Below are positions 1-11,935 of a stretch of 64,000 nt of DNA, one piece after another. The notes under the pieces were generated by a model, which saw only the letters and a list, made by a program, of their open reading frames with translations, was not told the origin of the DNA and searched no databases. Origin of the DNA: Dehalogenimonas lykanthroporepellens BL-DC-9 (lineage in GTDB: Bacteria; Chloroflexota; Dehalococcoidia; Dehalococcoidales; Dehalococcoidaceae); contig CP002084.1 of assembly GCA_000143165.1 (NCBI GenBank), positions 124,001 through 188,000 on the forward strand, given 5' to 3'. A program made the translations under genes and the position numbers. Each line of letters begins with the position of its first letter. Within the stretch, counting starts at the first letter, position 1.

Positions 1-74
1 TGGCGGATGATATCCAGGATTACCGCGCGCTGGCCGGTGGTTTTCAATCCGGTCGTACCTATCGGGGCCATCAT
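1..74 (-). CDS. Fur-family metal-responsive regulator, N-terminal fragment
   Basis: Only the first 24 or so codons lie in the window; the gene continues past the left edge. The peptide starts MMAPIGTTGLKTTGQRAVIL and goes on DIIR. The TTGQRxxIL pattern is the usual opening of the winged-helix DNA-binding domain of Fur/Zur/PerR proteins. An in-frame start upstream (82) runs straight into TGA, so ATG at 74 or 71 is the start. A perfect 7-1-7 palindrome lies 35 bp upstream, as expected for autoregulation. Which metal or signal it senses cannot be told from this fragment. Confidence 0.6.
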   Translation of the reverse strand, partial: MMAPIGTTGLKTTGQRAVILDIIR

Positions 75-108
75 ATCGTCATCCCTTTGGTTTCAGTTCT
101 ATAGCAAA

Positions 109-123
109 TGCTAATCATTAGCA
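109..123. promoter_or_regulatory. Fur-box-like operator
   Basis: TGCTAATCATTAGCA is a perfect 7-1-7 inverted repeat. Its core TAATCATTA resembles the classical Fur box. It sits between cysE and the Fur-family gene, 35 bp before that gene's start. Confidence 0.6.
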
Positions 124-236
124 ACTATTATAAGATGACAATAGAATGGAGTCAAATCCCGGGATTTGGATTCAGCCGTGGCGGGTGGTACAGACAGGAC
201 GCCTCACGCATTGAAGTAAGGAAAAACGGGCTTTAT

Positions 237-971
237 TCAGATACCGCCGCCGGCGTCGAATTCGCCGTCATTGAATTCCTTCTCAATCTCCCGGCGCTTG
301 TCGCGTAACTCGTCGGCCGGAGTGGCGATGCCGCCCAGTTTCTCCAGTGCTTCGCAACGTTTCTCAATCTTGGCCTGTTCCGCCAGGATGTAGCGCACAG
401 CTTCGGCCACCGGGTCGGGCAGTTTGCCGTGCTCCAGGTCGGCGACCGTCTGCGGTTTGTACTCTTCGACAATTCGGCCGGGAATACCTACCACCGTAGC
501 TCCGGCCGGGACGTTTTTGACTACCACCGACCCGGCACCGACCCGGGCTCCCTCACCGATGAGAATATTACCCAGTACGGTGGCGTTGGAGCCGATGACC
601 ACATTGTTGGCCAGCGTGGGGTGGCGTTTGCCTTTGGACAGGCTGGTTCCGCCCAGAACCACTCCCTTGTAGATGAGGACGTCATCACCGATTTCCGTCG
701 TTTCACCGATGACTACCCCCATGCCGTGGTCGATGAAGAAACGACGACCGATGGTGGCTCCGGGGTGAATTTCGATTCCGGTCAGGAACCGGGCGACATG
801 GGACAGCCAGCGTCCCAGAAAGTGCCATTTTATCTGCCAGAACCAGTGAGCCAGGCGGTAGCCCCACAGCGCGTGAAGCCCGGGATAGGTGAAGATAACC
901 TCCCAGAACCCCCTGGCCGCCGGGTCCTTGGCATACACGTTGCGGATATCTTCTCTGAGCGTTCTGAACAT
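237..971 (-). CDS. cysE: Serine O-acetyltransferase
   Basis: Catalyses acetyl-CoA + L-serine to O-acetylserine, the first step of cysteine synthesis, in the cytosol. About 244 residues from the chosen start [11 protein letters not shown], which matches the usual CysE opening; a longer reading adds 26 atypical residues overlapping cutA. The N-terminal helical part (1-90) is followed by left-handed beta-helix hexapeptide repeats with the signature [18 protein letters not shown] and the C-terminal VGIPGRIV. Last gene of the minus-strand run methyltransferase-fdhD-nadA-cutA-cysE, 10 bp after cutA. The C-terminal tail beyond the beta-helix is somewhat long and charged. Family assignment is secure. 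Confidence 0.95.
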   Translation of the reverse strand: MFRTLREDIRNVYAKDPAARGFWEVIFTYPGLHALWGYRLAHWFWQIKWHFLGRWLSHVARFLTGIEIHPGATIGRRFFIDHGMGVVIGETTEIGDDVLIYKGVVLGGTSLSKGKRHPTLANNVVIGSNATVLGNILIGEGARVGAGSVVVKNVPAGATVVGIPGRIVEEYKPQTVADLEHGKLPDPVAEAVRYILAEQAKIEKRCEALEKLGGIATPADELRDKRREIEKEFNDGEFDAGGGI

Positions 972-981
972 GGGAAAATCC

Positions 982-1332
982 TTACCGGTCGTTTTCCGAG
1001 CTATCTTCGGAAGACACTGACTCTTCCAGCCACTCCAGGTATTCGCCACTACCGCCGATGACGGGCAGGGCGATTATCTCCGGCGTTTCGTAGCTGTGAA
1101 CTTCCCGTACCGTTTCGATGACCGCCTCCAGCATGGAGGCGGTAGTTTTGATGACGAGCAGGCTTTCGGTTTCCGTCTCCAGCCGGTCCTGCCACCGGAA
1201 CAGGGAATTCACCCCGCTGACGATATTGACACAGGCCGCTTTCCGTTGTTCCAGTAGAATGCCGGCAATGAGCCGGGCTTCCTCTTCGTCACCGGCAGTA
1301 ACCAGTACCACTATATGATTAAAGCTGTTCAT
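982..1332 (-). CDS. cutA: CutA1-like divalent-ion tolerance protein
   Basis: 116 residues starting [19 protein letters not shown]. The order of a ferredoxin-like beta strand, the ACVNI segment, the W-x-D turn ([12 protein letters not shown]) and [17 protein letters not shown] is characteristic of CutA1, a small cytosolic trimer linked to copper tolerance in E. coli whose physiological role is unsettled. The start was taken at the internal ATG (1332) because the extra 13 upstream residues are not family-like and overlap nadA. It lies 10 bp downstream of nadA and 10 bp before cysE, so co-transcription is likely. Confidence 0.92.
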   Translation of the reverse strand: MNSFNHIVVLVTAGDEEEARLIAGILLEQRKAACVNIVSGVNSLFRWQDRLETETESLLVIKTTASMLEAVIETVREVHSYETPEIIALPVIGGSGEYLEWLEESVSSEDSSENDR

Positions 1333-1342
1333 AGCTGTCTTT

Positions 1343-2254
1343 TCAGGCGCCGACGGCCAGCATCTTCTCAATGGTGCTCCTGGCTCGGTCGGCGATATCC
1401 TCCGGCACGGTTACCTCGTGAGATTCGGTTTCCAGGGCCCACAGCACCTTGTCCAGGGTGATGAGTTTCATGTTAGGGCAAACGGCTTGCTCCGATACCG
1501 GGTAAAAACGCTTGCCCGGATTCTCCCGGCGCAGACGGTGGATGATGCCCATCTCGGTGCCGACAATCAGTTCCTTTACTTCATCCCGGCGGGCATAGCG
1601 TATCATACCGCCGGTGGACAGTACGGCATCGGCCACGGCGGTTACCTCGGGCCGGCATTCCGGGTGGACAACAGCCGGCGCCTCCGGATACTGGGCCTTG
1701 AGTTCCATGATATGCTGAGGCAGGATGCGGGCATGGGTCGGGCAGTAACCCGGCCAGAAATGGATGTGTTTGCCGGTCTTCTGCTGGGTATAATAGGCCA
1801 GGTACTGATCCGGGACGAAGATGATCTCGTCGTCGGGCAGGCTCTCGACCACCTTGACGGCGTTGGCTGAGGTACAGCAGATATCGCTTTCGGCTTTGAC
1901 TTCGGCAGTAGAATTGACATAACAGACTACCGGGCGGCCGGGTAATTCCTCTTTCATCCTTCGGAGACCGGCTGAATCGACCATATCGGCCATGGGGCAA
2001 CCGGCATGGAGGTCGGGCAGTATCACCTTACTGCCGGGAGCGATGATGGCGGCGGTTTCGGCCATGAAATGGACACCGCAGAATACGATCAATCTGGCGC
2101 CGGTGCCGGCCGCCTTCTGCGCCAGTTCCAGGGAGTCGCCGACGAAATCGCCGATATCCTGGATTTCTCCCAGCTGGTAGTTGTGAACCAGAATGACCGC
2201 GTCTTTTTCCTTTTTCAGAGCCTCTATTCTGGCGGTTATCGGGTCATTGTCCAT
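1343..2254 (-). CDS. nadA: Quinolinate synthase
   Basis: Condenses iminoaspartate with dihydroxyacetone phosphate to quinolinate in NAD synthesis, using a [4Fe-4S] cluster. 303 residues from MDNDPITARIEALKKEK. Recognisable blocks are VHNYQLGEIQDIGDFVGDSL, FCGVHFMAET, GCPMADM, HPECRPEV and CPNMKLITLDKV, which contain the family's conserved cysteines. Its start overlaps the fdhD stop by 11 bp, suggesting translational coupling. No nadB or nadC is in view. Confidence 0.96.
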   Translation of the reverse strand: MDNDPITARIEALKKEKDAVILVHNYQLGEIQDIGDFVGDSLELAQKAAGTGARLIVFCGVHFMAETAAIIAPGSKVILPDLHAGCPMADMVDSAGLRRMKEELPGRPVVCYVNSTAEVKAESDICCTSANAVKVVESLPDDEIIFVPDQYLAYYTQQKTGKHIHFWPGYCPTHARILPQHIMELKAQYPEAPAVVHPECRPEVTAVADAVLSTGGMIRYARRDEVKELIVGTEMGIIHRLRRENPGKRFYPVSEQAVCPNMKLITLDKVLWALETESHEVTVPEDIADRARSTIEKMLAVGA

Positions 2255-3026
2255 CGGTTTCAATCCTTTCCGGGTGGGCATAGATATTCATCCGGTGACC
2301 GCGGACGAAACCCACCAGGGTGATGCCCAGCCGCTCGGCCAGTCTGACACCGGAATCGGTCGGGGCGCTTCGGGAAACCAGCAGGGGAATCTGTTGCCGG
2401 GCGGTTTTCAGCAGTATCTCGGAAGAAATACGGCCGCTGACCAAAAGCATTCGGTCCCGAGTGACGATGCCGTCCAGCAGACAGCGGCCGAATATCTTGT
2501 CCACCGCGTTGTGGCGGCCGATATCCTCGGCGAAAAGCTCAATACCCTCGCTGTCGGCCAGTGCCGCTGAGTGAACCCCGCCGGTGGATTTGAAAACCTC
2601 GCTTTGCTCCTGGAACAGCCGCATCAGCCGATAAACGGTCGCCGCGGGTACCCGCATCGACGAAGCCACCGGCGGCTGGGCGACATCGGCGGCAGAATAA
2701 AAGGTGGCGCCGCGGCCGCAACCGGAAGAAATGAAACGTTTCCATATTCTGCCGGCTTCACCCCGGCTTCGGGCGGACACCCGGGCGATACCGCGGGTTT
2801 CATCTACCAGAAGTGATTGGACATCCTCGGCGCTGTCGATCAGCCCTTCGGCGGCCAGAAAGCCGGCCGCCAGGTAGCGTTGTTCGGCCGGGGAACACAA
2901 CATGGTCACCAGTTCGGTGTCATTGAAAAAGATGGTCAGGGCTGTTTCGCACGCCACCACATCTTCGACAGATTCTGCCGAGTTTTCGCTTATACGGTTG
3001 ATTGGTATTGACGTAGTATTGTCCAT
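2244..3026 (-). CDS. fdhD: FdhD sulfurtransferase for formate dehydrogenase maturation
   Basis: FdhD proteins pass sulfur from a cysteine desulfurase to the molybdenum/tungsten cofactor of formate dehydrogenases. About 260 residues from MDNTTSIPINRISEN; the longer reading adds 29 non-family residues. Family blocks seen are AAGFLAAEGLIDS, the GVHSAALADS segment, AEDIGRHNAVDKIFG and LLVSGRISSEILLK. The cysteine loop reads SSGCGRGATF, so only one of the two cysteines of the E. coli-type CxxC pair is present; single-cysteine versions may exist in other lineages. It lies 7 bp after the methyltransferase stop. Confidence 0.93.
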   Translation of the reverse strand: MDNTTSIPINRISENSAESVEDVVACETALTIFFNDTELVTMLCSPAEQRYLAAGFLAAEGLIDSAEDVQSLLVDETRGIARVSARSRGEAGRIWKRFISSGCGRGATFYSAADVAQPPVASSMRVPAATVYRLMRLFQEQSEVFKSTGGVHSAALADSEGIELFAEDIGRHNAVDKIFGRCLLDGIVTRDRMLLVSGRISSEILLKTARQQIPLLVSRSAPTDSGVRLAERLGITLVGFVRGHRMNIYAHPERIETDGQ

Positions 3027-3033
3027 GAGCGGT

Positions 3034-3702
3034 TCACTCCTTGACGGCGGCGATGATCTGGAACATGCCCCCCAGCGGGTTCGTCTTTTCCAGCGGGCGC
3101 AATCCGGCTTCACTGACTTCGGCCGCCAGATCCCCCCGCATCATGCGGTAGGCGATGTCATGTTCGAATATCCTGACGAAGGCGCCGATGGCCTGGCGCG
3201 CCGGGAAGTAGCGGGGCAGGTGGTAATCCAGGGTCAGAAAGCGGCCCCCTGGTTTGAGCACCCGTCGGGCCTCGGCCAGAGCCGCTAACCGCAGTTCCCT
3301 GGGGATTTCGTGCAACCCGTAAGAACAGACGACATGGTCGAACGATTCGTCGTCAAACGGCAAGCGGTCAACGCTGGCCATTTCGAAGCTCACCCGCGCG
3401 CCGGCGGTCTTTTTCCGGGCAACCGCCAGCATATCGGGAGAAAGGTCGACCCCGGTCACCCGGCCCTGGTCCAGACGCTCGGCGATAAGCTGGGTGGTGG
3501 AGCCAGTGCCACAGCAGATATCCAGCACCTGGTCACCCGGCTTTAACCCGGCCAGACCGACGAAACGGCGTCGGAAGCGCTTTTCGCCGCCGAACGGGAT
3601 AAAGGACAGAGTCACCACCTGGTCGTAAAGGCGCGACCATCGTCGCCAGAAAGATGTCGAATAATATTCCGGGGTGTCGACAGCGGGGTTGTTTTCAACC
3701 AT
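3034..3702 (-). CDS. Class I SAM-dependent methyltransferase (UbiE/MenG-like)
   Basis: 222 residues from MVENNPAVDTPEYYSTSFWR. Motif I is VLDICCGTGSTTQ, followed by VTGVDLSPDML, the LPFDDESFDHVVCSYGLHEI block and LKPGGRFLTLDYHLP, all typical of UbiE/MenG-type C-methyltransferases. The substrate cannot be assigned; a quinone role is possible, but no men or ubi neighbours are visible. First gene of the run leading to fdhD, nadA, cutA and cysE. Confidence 0.8.
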   Translation of the reverse strand: MVENNPAVDTPEYYSTSFWRRWSRLYDQVVTLSFIPFGGEKRFRRRFVGLAGLKPGDQVLDICCGTGSTTQLIAERLDQGRVTGVDLSPDMLAVARKKTAGARVSFEMASVDRLPFDDESFDHVVCSYGLHEIPRELRLAALAEARRVLKPGGRFLTLDYHLPRYFPARQAIGAFVRIFEHDIAYRMMRGDLAAEVSEAGLRPLEKTNPLGGMFQIIAAVKE

Positions 3703-3745
3703 TTCAGCTCCGTTATCAAGAGGATATATAATGTAGGATAAAAGC

Positions 3746-3775
3746 ATTATAGTTAGCCGGGGCCGGGTAAGGCAA
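3746..3775 (-). promoter_or_regulatory. Probable promoter of the methyltransferase-cysE run
   Basis: On the minus strand TTGCCT (-35) and TATAAT (-10) are separated by 18 bp, about 45 bp upstream of the methyltransferase start. Confidence 0.5.
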
Positions 3776-3832
3776 ACTGACGAAAACTGAAAATATTTCG
3801 GCGGTCGGTTTGCGCCAAAGCTGACTGAGCCC

Positions 3833-3862
3833 TTGACACACCTTAATCGGCTATGTTATTAT
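3833..3862 (+). promoter_or_regulatory. rRNA promoter
   Basis: TTGACA, an 18-bp spacer and TATTAT, about 165 bp before the 23S gene. No 16S or tRNA lies between, so this promoter serves the 23S-5S unit alone. Confidence 0.7.
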
Positions 3863-3930
3863 TCCCTTCGCGTCTGAAAATATGATGAAAAACATAGCGA
3901 CATAAAACGCGAGAAACGGTGTTAACCAAG

Positions 3931-3956
3931 ACGGCTTGGTGTGAACGCCAGGCCGT
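3931..3956 (+). other. Hairpin in the 23S leader
   Basis: ACGGCTTGG and CCAGGCCGT form a 9-bp stem (one G-T pair) around an 8-nt loop in the transcribed leader, upstream of the processing stalk. Function unknown; it has only a weak T-rich tail. Confidence 0.4.
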
Positions 3957-4027
3957 TTCCTATTATAACTGAACCTTAAAAATCGAATATCGCCAAAAAT
4001 TAGTAAGGTTATCTCAAATCTGAAGCA

Positions 4028-6983
<2,956 letters not shown>

Positions 6984-7061
6984 TTCAGAGTTGGGATAAC
7001 CTGAAAACAGATGGCGATATTAGAAAAGGTTCGATTAACAATTTAATAACTTTCGTTAAAA

Positions 7062-7188
7062 AGTCTCTTGGTGATTAGAGCGATGTGGACCCACCCGTTC
7101 CCATCCCGAACACGGCAGTGAAACGCATCAGCGCAGACGATACTGAGGGGGCGACCCCTTGTGGAAAATATGCCATTGCCAGGAGACT
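7062..7188 (+). rRNA. rrf: 5S ribosomal RNA
   Basis: About 75 bp after the 23S. The core CCCGTTCCCATCCCGAACAC and GTGAAACGC are diagnostic. Terminal stem AGTCTCTTGG/CCAGGAGACT closes the molecule. Ends are approximate. Confidence 0.95.
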
Positions 7189-7207
7189 TTTTATATTTAC
7201 AAGAGAT

Positions 7208-7236
7208 AAGCCTGTCATTTCATGACGGGCTTTTTT
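7208..7236 (+). terminator. Terminator of the 23S-5S unit
   Basis: AGCCTGTCA and TGACGGGCT form a 9-bp stem with a 5-nt loop, followed by six T. Confidence 0.85.
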
Positions 7237-7292
7237 CGTTGGCGCTTCAATGCCTGATAGAGTTGTGATAAAGTAGTAAAGGGAGCATAGAT

Positions 7293-8309
7293 ATGATTGT
7301 AGAGATGAAAAGCGGGGCGGTTCAACGGGAAATCGATGAGGTGGTTTTCCTGGCCAGGGAACTCGGGCTCAATGTACAGCTGAACCGTGGTACCGACAAG
7401 GTTGTCGTCGCTCTGCTGGGCAGTGATACCGGCACCATCAGCGCCGACCAGTTCGCCTTGATGCCGGGAGTGGAGAACGTTACCCGCATCATGAAGCCTT
7501 ATAAATTGGCCGCCCGGGAGTTTCAGAAAAGGGATACCGTGGTTGATGTCGCAGGCATTGCCATTGGCGGTCGTCAGCTGGTGGTTATGGCCGGGCCGTG
7601 CGCTGTTGAGAACGAAGCCCAGTTGGCTGAGTCGGCCCGGGTCGCCCGTGAAGCCGGGGCCGCTGTTTTACGCGGCGGCGCCTTCAAGCCCCGTACTTCG
7701 CCTTTCAGCTTTCAAGGCATGAAAAAAAACGGGCTGGAACTGCTGGACAAAATCAGGCAGACTTACGGGATGCCGGTCATAACGGAAGTGGTTGATGCCC
7801 ATGATGCCGAGATGATGAGTGAATATATCGACGTGTTCCAGGTAGGTTCCCGCAACATGCAGAACTTCTCACTGCTGACGCGTCTGGGACAATTGCGCAA
7901 GCCGGTGGTCCTCAAGCGTGGTTTCGCCTGCACCATCACCGAATGGCTGACCGCCGCCGATTATATCCTGGCCGAAGGCAACACCCGGGTAATCCTCTGC
8001 GAAAGGGGAATCCGGACCTTCGAGCCCAGCACCCGGTTTTCCCTGGATATTTCCTCCATTCCGGTAGTGAAAAAAGCATCTCATCTGCCGATTCTGGTCG
8101 ACCCCAGCCATGCCGCCGGGCATTATTCCCTGGTGCCGGCGTTGGCCAGGGCGGCTGTAGCCGCCGGCGCGGACGGTCTGTTGATTGAAATGCATCCCCA
8201 GCCCCGACAGGCGCTGGTTGATGGCATACAGTCCCTGTCGCCCTCGGATTTCCGCCGGTTGATGGCTGAACTAAAGCCCATCGCTACCGCGGTCGGGCGG
8301 GAGATATAA
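7293..8309 (+). CDS. aroF: 3-deoxy-7-phosphoheptulonate synthase (type I-beta)
   Basis: Joins phosphoenolpyruvate and erythrose 4-phosphate in the first step of the shikimate pathway. 338 residues: an N-terminal ferredoxin-like regulatory domain (about 1-70) followed by the barrel. Motifs include GPCAVENEAQL, RGGAFKPRTSPFSFQG, QVGSRNMQNF, LKRGFACTITEWL and the metal-binding DPSHAAGH. This domain order is that of the Bacillus/Thermotoga type, where the N-terminal domain mediates feedback control. Start ATG has a GGGAG ribosome site 10 bp upstream. It stands alone between terminators. Confidence 0.96.
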   Translation: MIVEMKSGAVQREIDEVVFLARELGLNVQLNRGTDKVVVALLGSDTGTISADQFALMPGVENVTRIMKPYKLAAREFQKRDTVVDVAGIAIGGRQLVVMAGPCAVENEAQLAESARVAREAGAAVLRGGAFKPRTSPFSFQGMKKNGLELLDKIRQTYGMPVITEVVDAHDAEMMSEYIDVFQVGSRNMQNFSLLTRLGQLRKPVVLKRGFACTITEWLTAADYILAEGNTRVILCERGIRTFEPSTRFSLDISSIPVVKKASHLPILVDPSHAAGHYSLVPALARAAVAAGADGLLIEMHPQPRQALVDGIQSLSPSDFRRLMAELKPIATAVGREI

Positions 8310-8310
8310 A

Positions 8311-8333
8311 AGAGGGGTCGAATCGACCCCTCT
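8311..8333. terminator. Bidirectional terminator
   Basis: AGAGGGGTCG/CGACCCCTCT, a perfect 10-bp stem with a 3-nt loop, between the convergent DAHP synthase and GuaB3 genes. Short T runs flank it. Confidence 0.75.
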
Positions 8334-8359
8334 CTGTATGTATTACCGGTAAAACAGCT

Positions 8360-9502
8360 TCAGACGCTGTTCGATAACTGGTAGCTCTTGCCTTCGGTGG
8401 TGATCGCCGGGGCGATGACCATCTCGGCTTTCTGCATTTCACGAATGTCGGCGGCGCCGCAGACACCCATGACCGTCCGCAGGGCGCCGACGAAGTTCTG
8501 ACTGCCGTCCACCATTGAAGTCGGCCCGAACAGAATCTGCTCCAGCGAGCCGGTGGTGCCGACCTTGATGCGGGTGCCACGGGGCAGGGAGGGATGAGGA
8601 TGGCTCATACCCCAGTGGTAACCATGGCCCGGTGCTTCCTCGGATTTGGCGATGATGGAGCCGAACATGGCGGCATCGGCACCGGCGGCGATAGCCTTAC
8701 AGAAGTCGCCGCCTTTCTTGAAACCACCGTCGGTGACGATGGTGACATAACGCCCGGTTTCCGCCAGATAGGTTTCCCTGGCCGCGGCCACATCCATGGT
8801 GGCGGTAATCTGAGGGACACCCAGCCCGAGAACTTCCCTGGAAGTGCAGGCGGCGCCGGGGCCGACGCCGACAAAGATACCGGCCACGCCTTCCCGCATC
8901 AGTTCGAGTGAGGCCGAGTAACTGACGGCATTGCCGACGACTACCGGAATATCGACACTGGAACACAGTTCGGAGAAGATAAGGCCGCGGTAGCTTTTGG
9001 AAACATGGCGGGCGGTGGTTACTGTCGATGCCACCACCAGGATATCGGCGCCGGCTTCGGCGATGACCGGAGCCAGACGCTTGGCGTTAGCCGGCAGAAT
9101 GGCCACTGCCGCGATGCCGCCGCCGGCTTTGATAGTCTTGATGCGTTCGGCAATGAGGTCGTCCTTGATGGGTTCGGTGTAGATTTTTTGAAGCAGTGAA
9201 GTTACTTCCGACTGGGGTGTTTCGGCAATTTGGGCCAGCACTGCTTCCGAGTCATGATAACGGGCCTGAATGCCTTCGCCGTGGAGCACGGCCAGACCGC
9301 CGAACTCGGTCATTTTGATGGCCATGGAAACGTCGGTGACGGCATCCATGGCGGCGGCGATTACCGGGATTTTGAATTCTACTTCGCCGATTTTGAATCC
9401 GACGTCCGTTTGTTCGGGGTTGATGGTTACATCACCGGGCACGATGGCCACTTCATCGAAACCGTAGGAACGGCGGAGTTCTTTGAACTGGGGATTGGTC
9501 AT
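8360..9502 (-). CDS. GuaB3-family IMP dehydrogenase-related protein
   Basis: 380 residues with the IMPDH/GMP-reductase barrel but no CBS pair, which fits the GuaB3 subgroup. Visible are IPVIAAAMDAVTDVSMA near the N-terminus, VVVGNAVSYSASLELM, the catalytic-cysteine loop GVGPGAACTSREVLGLGVPQ, TDGGFKKGGDFCKAIAAGAD and FGSIIAKSEEAPG. Classical IMPDH makes XMP from IMP with NAD; activity of this subgroup is less well defined, so IMP dehydrogenase versus GMP reductase is left open. Single gene with its own terminator. Start ATG 9502 has AAGGAGG-like sequence upstream. Confidence 0.88.
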   Translation of the reverse strand: MTNPQFKELRRSYGFDEVAIVPGDVTINPEQTDVGFKIGEVEFKIPVIAAAMDAVTDVSMAIKMTEFGGLAVLHGEGIQARYHDSEAVLAQIAETPQSEVTSLLQKIYTEPIKDDLIAERIKTIKAGGGIAAVAILPANAKRLAPVIAEAGADILVVASTVTTARHVSKSYRGLIFSELCSSVDIPVVVGNAVSYSASLELMREGVAGIFVGVGPGAACTSREVLGLGVPQITATMDVAAARETYLAETGRYVTIVTDGGFKKGGDFCKAIAAGADAAMFGSIIAKSEEAPGHGYHWGMSHPHPSLPRGTRIKVGTTGSLEQILFGPTSMVDGSQNFVGALRTVMGVCGAADIREMQKAEMVIAPAITTEGKSYQLSNSV

Positions 9503-9573
9503 TCGGGAGCCTCCTTGTTTAAGGAGTAATTATAACAATTCAGCCGTTTCAGGGTCAAGATAAACGAGGAAAA

Positions 9574-11796
9574 CTAAGAAACAGCTTCTTCGGGGGACGG
9601 CTTCAGGGGCAGTTCGATGATGAAACTGGCTCCCTGTCCGGGCTGGCTCTCGACCCGGATGGTGCCCCCGTGCTGTTTGATCACGCCGTGGCTGATGGAC
9701 AGTCCCAGTCCGGTGCCCTGACCGACATCCTTGGTGGTGAAGAAGGGGTCGAACAGCCGGGCCTGAATGTCAGGAGCCACGCCCGGGCCGTCGTCGGTGA
9801 AAACCAGTCTGACCCGCTCGGTTTCCCGGTCATAGCTGGTGGCCACGGTGAGGGTGCCCTTATTGTGGGCCTTGAGCATGAAGTATTCGGCATTGATAAC
9901 CAGATTCAAAAAGACCTGTTGTAACTGGAAATGATCGCCGATAATCATCGGTATATCCGGCGCCAGATGCCTGACGACCTGGATATTGTTCAAATTAGCT
10001 TCGTAAGCCCGCAACGTCAGCACCCGTTCGACCACTTCATTGACGTCGAGCTCTTCCCTGACCTGGTGGTGCTGTCGGGCGAAGACCAGCAGGTTCTTGA
10101 TGATGCCGGCCGCCCTATTGGCCTCGGAATGGATGGTTTCGACATCGGCCCGCAGGTTTTCCGGCAGGTTGTTTTCCATCAGCAGTTCGGAGAAACCGAG
10201 GATACCGGTCAGCGGGTTGTTGATTTCGTGGGCGATGCCGGCGGCCAGTTCACCGACCGAGGCCAGTCGGTTGGTGACCATCAACTGTTCCTGCATCTTG
10301 CGCTGTTCGGTTATATCCTCGGTGATGTGAACGCTGGCGATTATTTCGCCGTCCGCGCCGAACATGGGATAAGTCGATATCCGGGTATCTGTATTCAGTT
10401 CCGCGTTGTGGACTTCCACCTGTTCGGCCTGCCCGGATTCCAGCGTCCGCCGGTGAGGGCAGGTCGGCACCGGCTCAGTGGTACCGTGACTGACCTCAAA
10501 GCAGGTACGGCCGATGAGGTCTTGCGGTGAGGACTTCATGGCTTCGGCGAAAGCCCGGTTCACCTGAAGGATGCGATACTGGCGGTTCTGGATGGAAATC
10601 GGGGTGGTGATGGCATCAAAGGTAGCCCGCCACTGGCTGGCCGCCTGTTCCAGGCGAGCTTCCATGGCCTTACGTTCGGTGATGTCACGGACCACTGACA
10701 GGTACATGGTATTCCCGTCGATATGCACTGACCGGGAGCTGATTTCCACGGGAATCCGGCGGCCGTCTCTGGTCACGTGCACCCGTTCGAAAACTGCGTG
10801 TCCTTCTTTTTCCATCGCCTGGCGAACGGCAGTCGCATCCTCCACCGCGTCAGGGCCATCCAGAACTACAGGGCTCATAGCCAGGAATTCATCCCGGTTG
10901 TAACCCATCAAACGGGTGGCGCCTTCATTGACCTCGATGAACCGGCCGCGGCCGTCGTCGCCAATTTCGTGAAAGTAGATGGCGTCGTTGATGCTGTTGA
11001 ACAGCTGGCGGTATTTTTCTTCGGAACGTCGCAGTTCTGTCTCTGTCCGGAGTCGCCCGGTGATATTGCGGGATACGCCCAGGACATAGGAAGGCTTGCC
11101 TTCATCTAACACGAGGCTGGCGCTGACTTCGGTCCAGACGGTCGAGCCGTCTTTACAGGGTTGCTCCACCTGAAAATACCGGCTTTCCGGTGCTGTTTCA
11201 TTTGAGGCGATGGCCGTCATGGCTTCATCGAGAGCTTGTTTCAAGATGCCCAGTGAATCGGGGCTTACCGCTTGCTCCATGGTCTGCCCCAGCACTTCAT
11301 CCGGCGTGTAACCCCGGAGCTGAAAGACCGAGGGGCTGACTTAGGTGAAACGTCCGTCCAGCGACATCGTCCAGATGACATCGGCGGCGTTTTCCGCCAG
11401 CAGGCGGTATCGTCGCTCGCTTTCCCGCAGGGATTCCTCGGCCCGCCTCCGGCGGGTGATATCGGTGATGACACCAAACACCCGGCGGTTTTCGGCATCG
11501 AACTCCGCTTCGGAGTGAATAACGGCGATGCCGTTATCATCCTGACGCCTGATCTCGAAATCAACGTTATAGGGTTTCTGTCCGGAGATGAGGTCGGTCA
11601 ACGCCTGGTCCAGCACGGCACGGTATTCTGGCAACGGTATGCTCTGGATATCGGCGATGGTCAGAGGTTGACCCGGCTTCAGGCCATAGATACTGCAGGC
11701 GTTTTGAGAAGCCTCTACCCGGTTCTCATCCAGGAAAATCTCCCAGAAGCCGAAGCCGGCAATCCGTTCTGCGTTTATAAAGTTTTCCTGATGCAC
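9574..11796 (-). pseudogene. Multi-PAS sensor histidine kinase, split by one in-frame stop
   Basis: Reading from GTG 11796, residues 1-151 hold one PAS/PAC unit and the start of a second, ending DGRFT. TAA at 11341-11343 then interrupts, and the same frame continues VSPSVFQLRGYTPDEVL through further PAS domains, a coiled linker, the HisKA box (GELAAGIAHEINNPLTGILG) and an HATPase domain with GDGPG-like TDDGPGVAP, FFTTK and GTGLGLSIS. Homologous PAS domains usually read DGRFTYVSPS, so Tyr TAC/TAT to TAA is the simplest explanation. No transmembrane segment is seen. The downstream part could still start internally (near 11295) and act as a soluble kinase. No response regulator is adjacent. Confidence 0.8.
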
Positions 11797-11875
11797 TACT
11801 CAGCCTTCATCATCGGTAAAATTTCTGATTCAGAAAACGATAAGTTAGATGATGAACTTCCGGGCTGTTTTTGTC

Positions 11876-11909
11876 AAAAAGGAGTGCCCGTCAAACGGGC
11901 ACTCCTTTT
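11876..11909. terminator. Bidirectional terminator
   Basis: GGAGTGCCCG/CGGGCACTCC, a perfect 10-bp stem with a 5-nt loop, preceded by five A and followed by four T. It lies downstream of the minus-strand glutamate-synthase-like gene and upstream of the kinase gene. Confidence 0.85.
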
Positions 11910-11935
11910 CAAGCAAGAGTTGGATATTACCGAGT

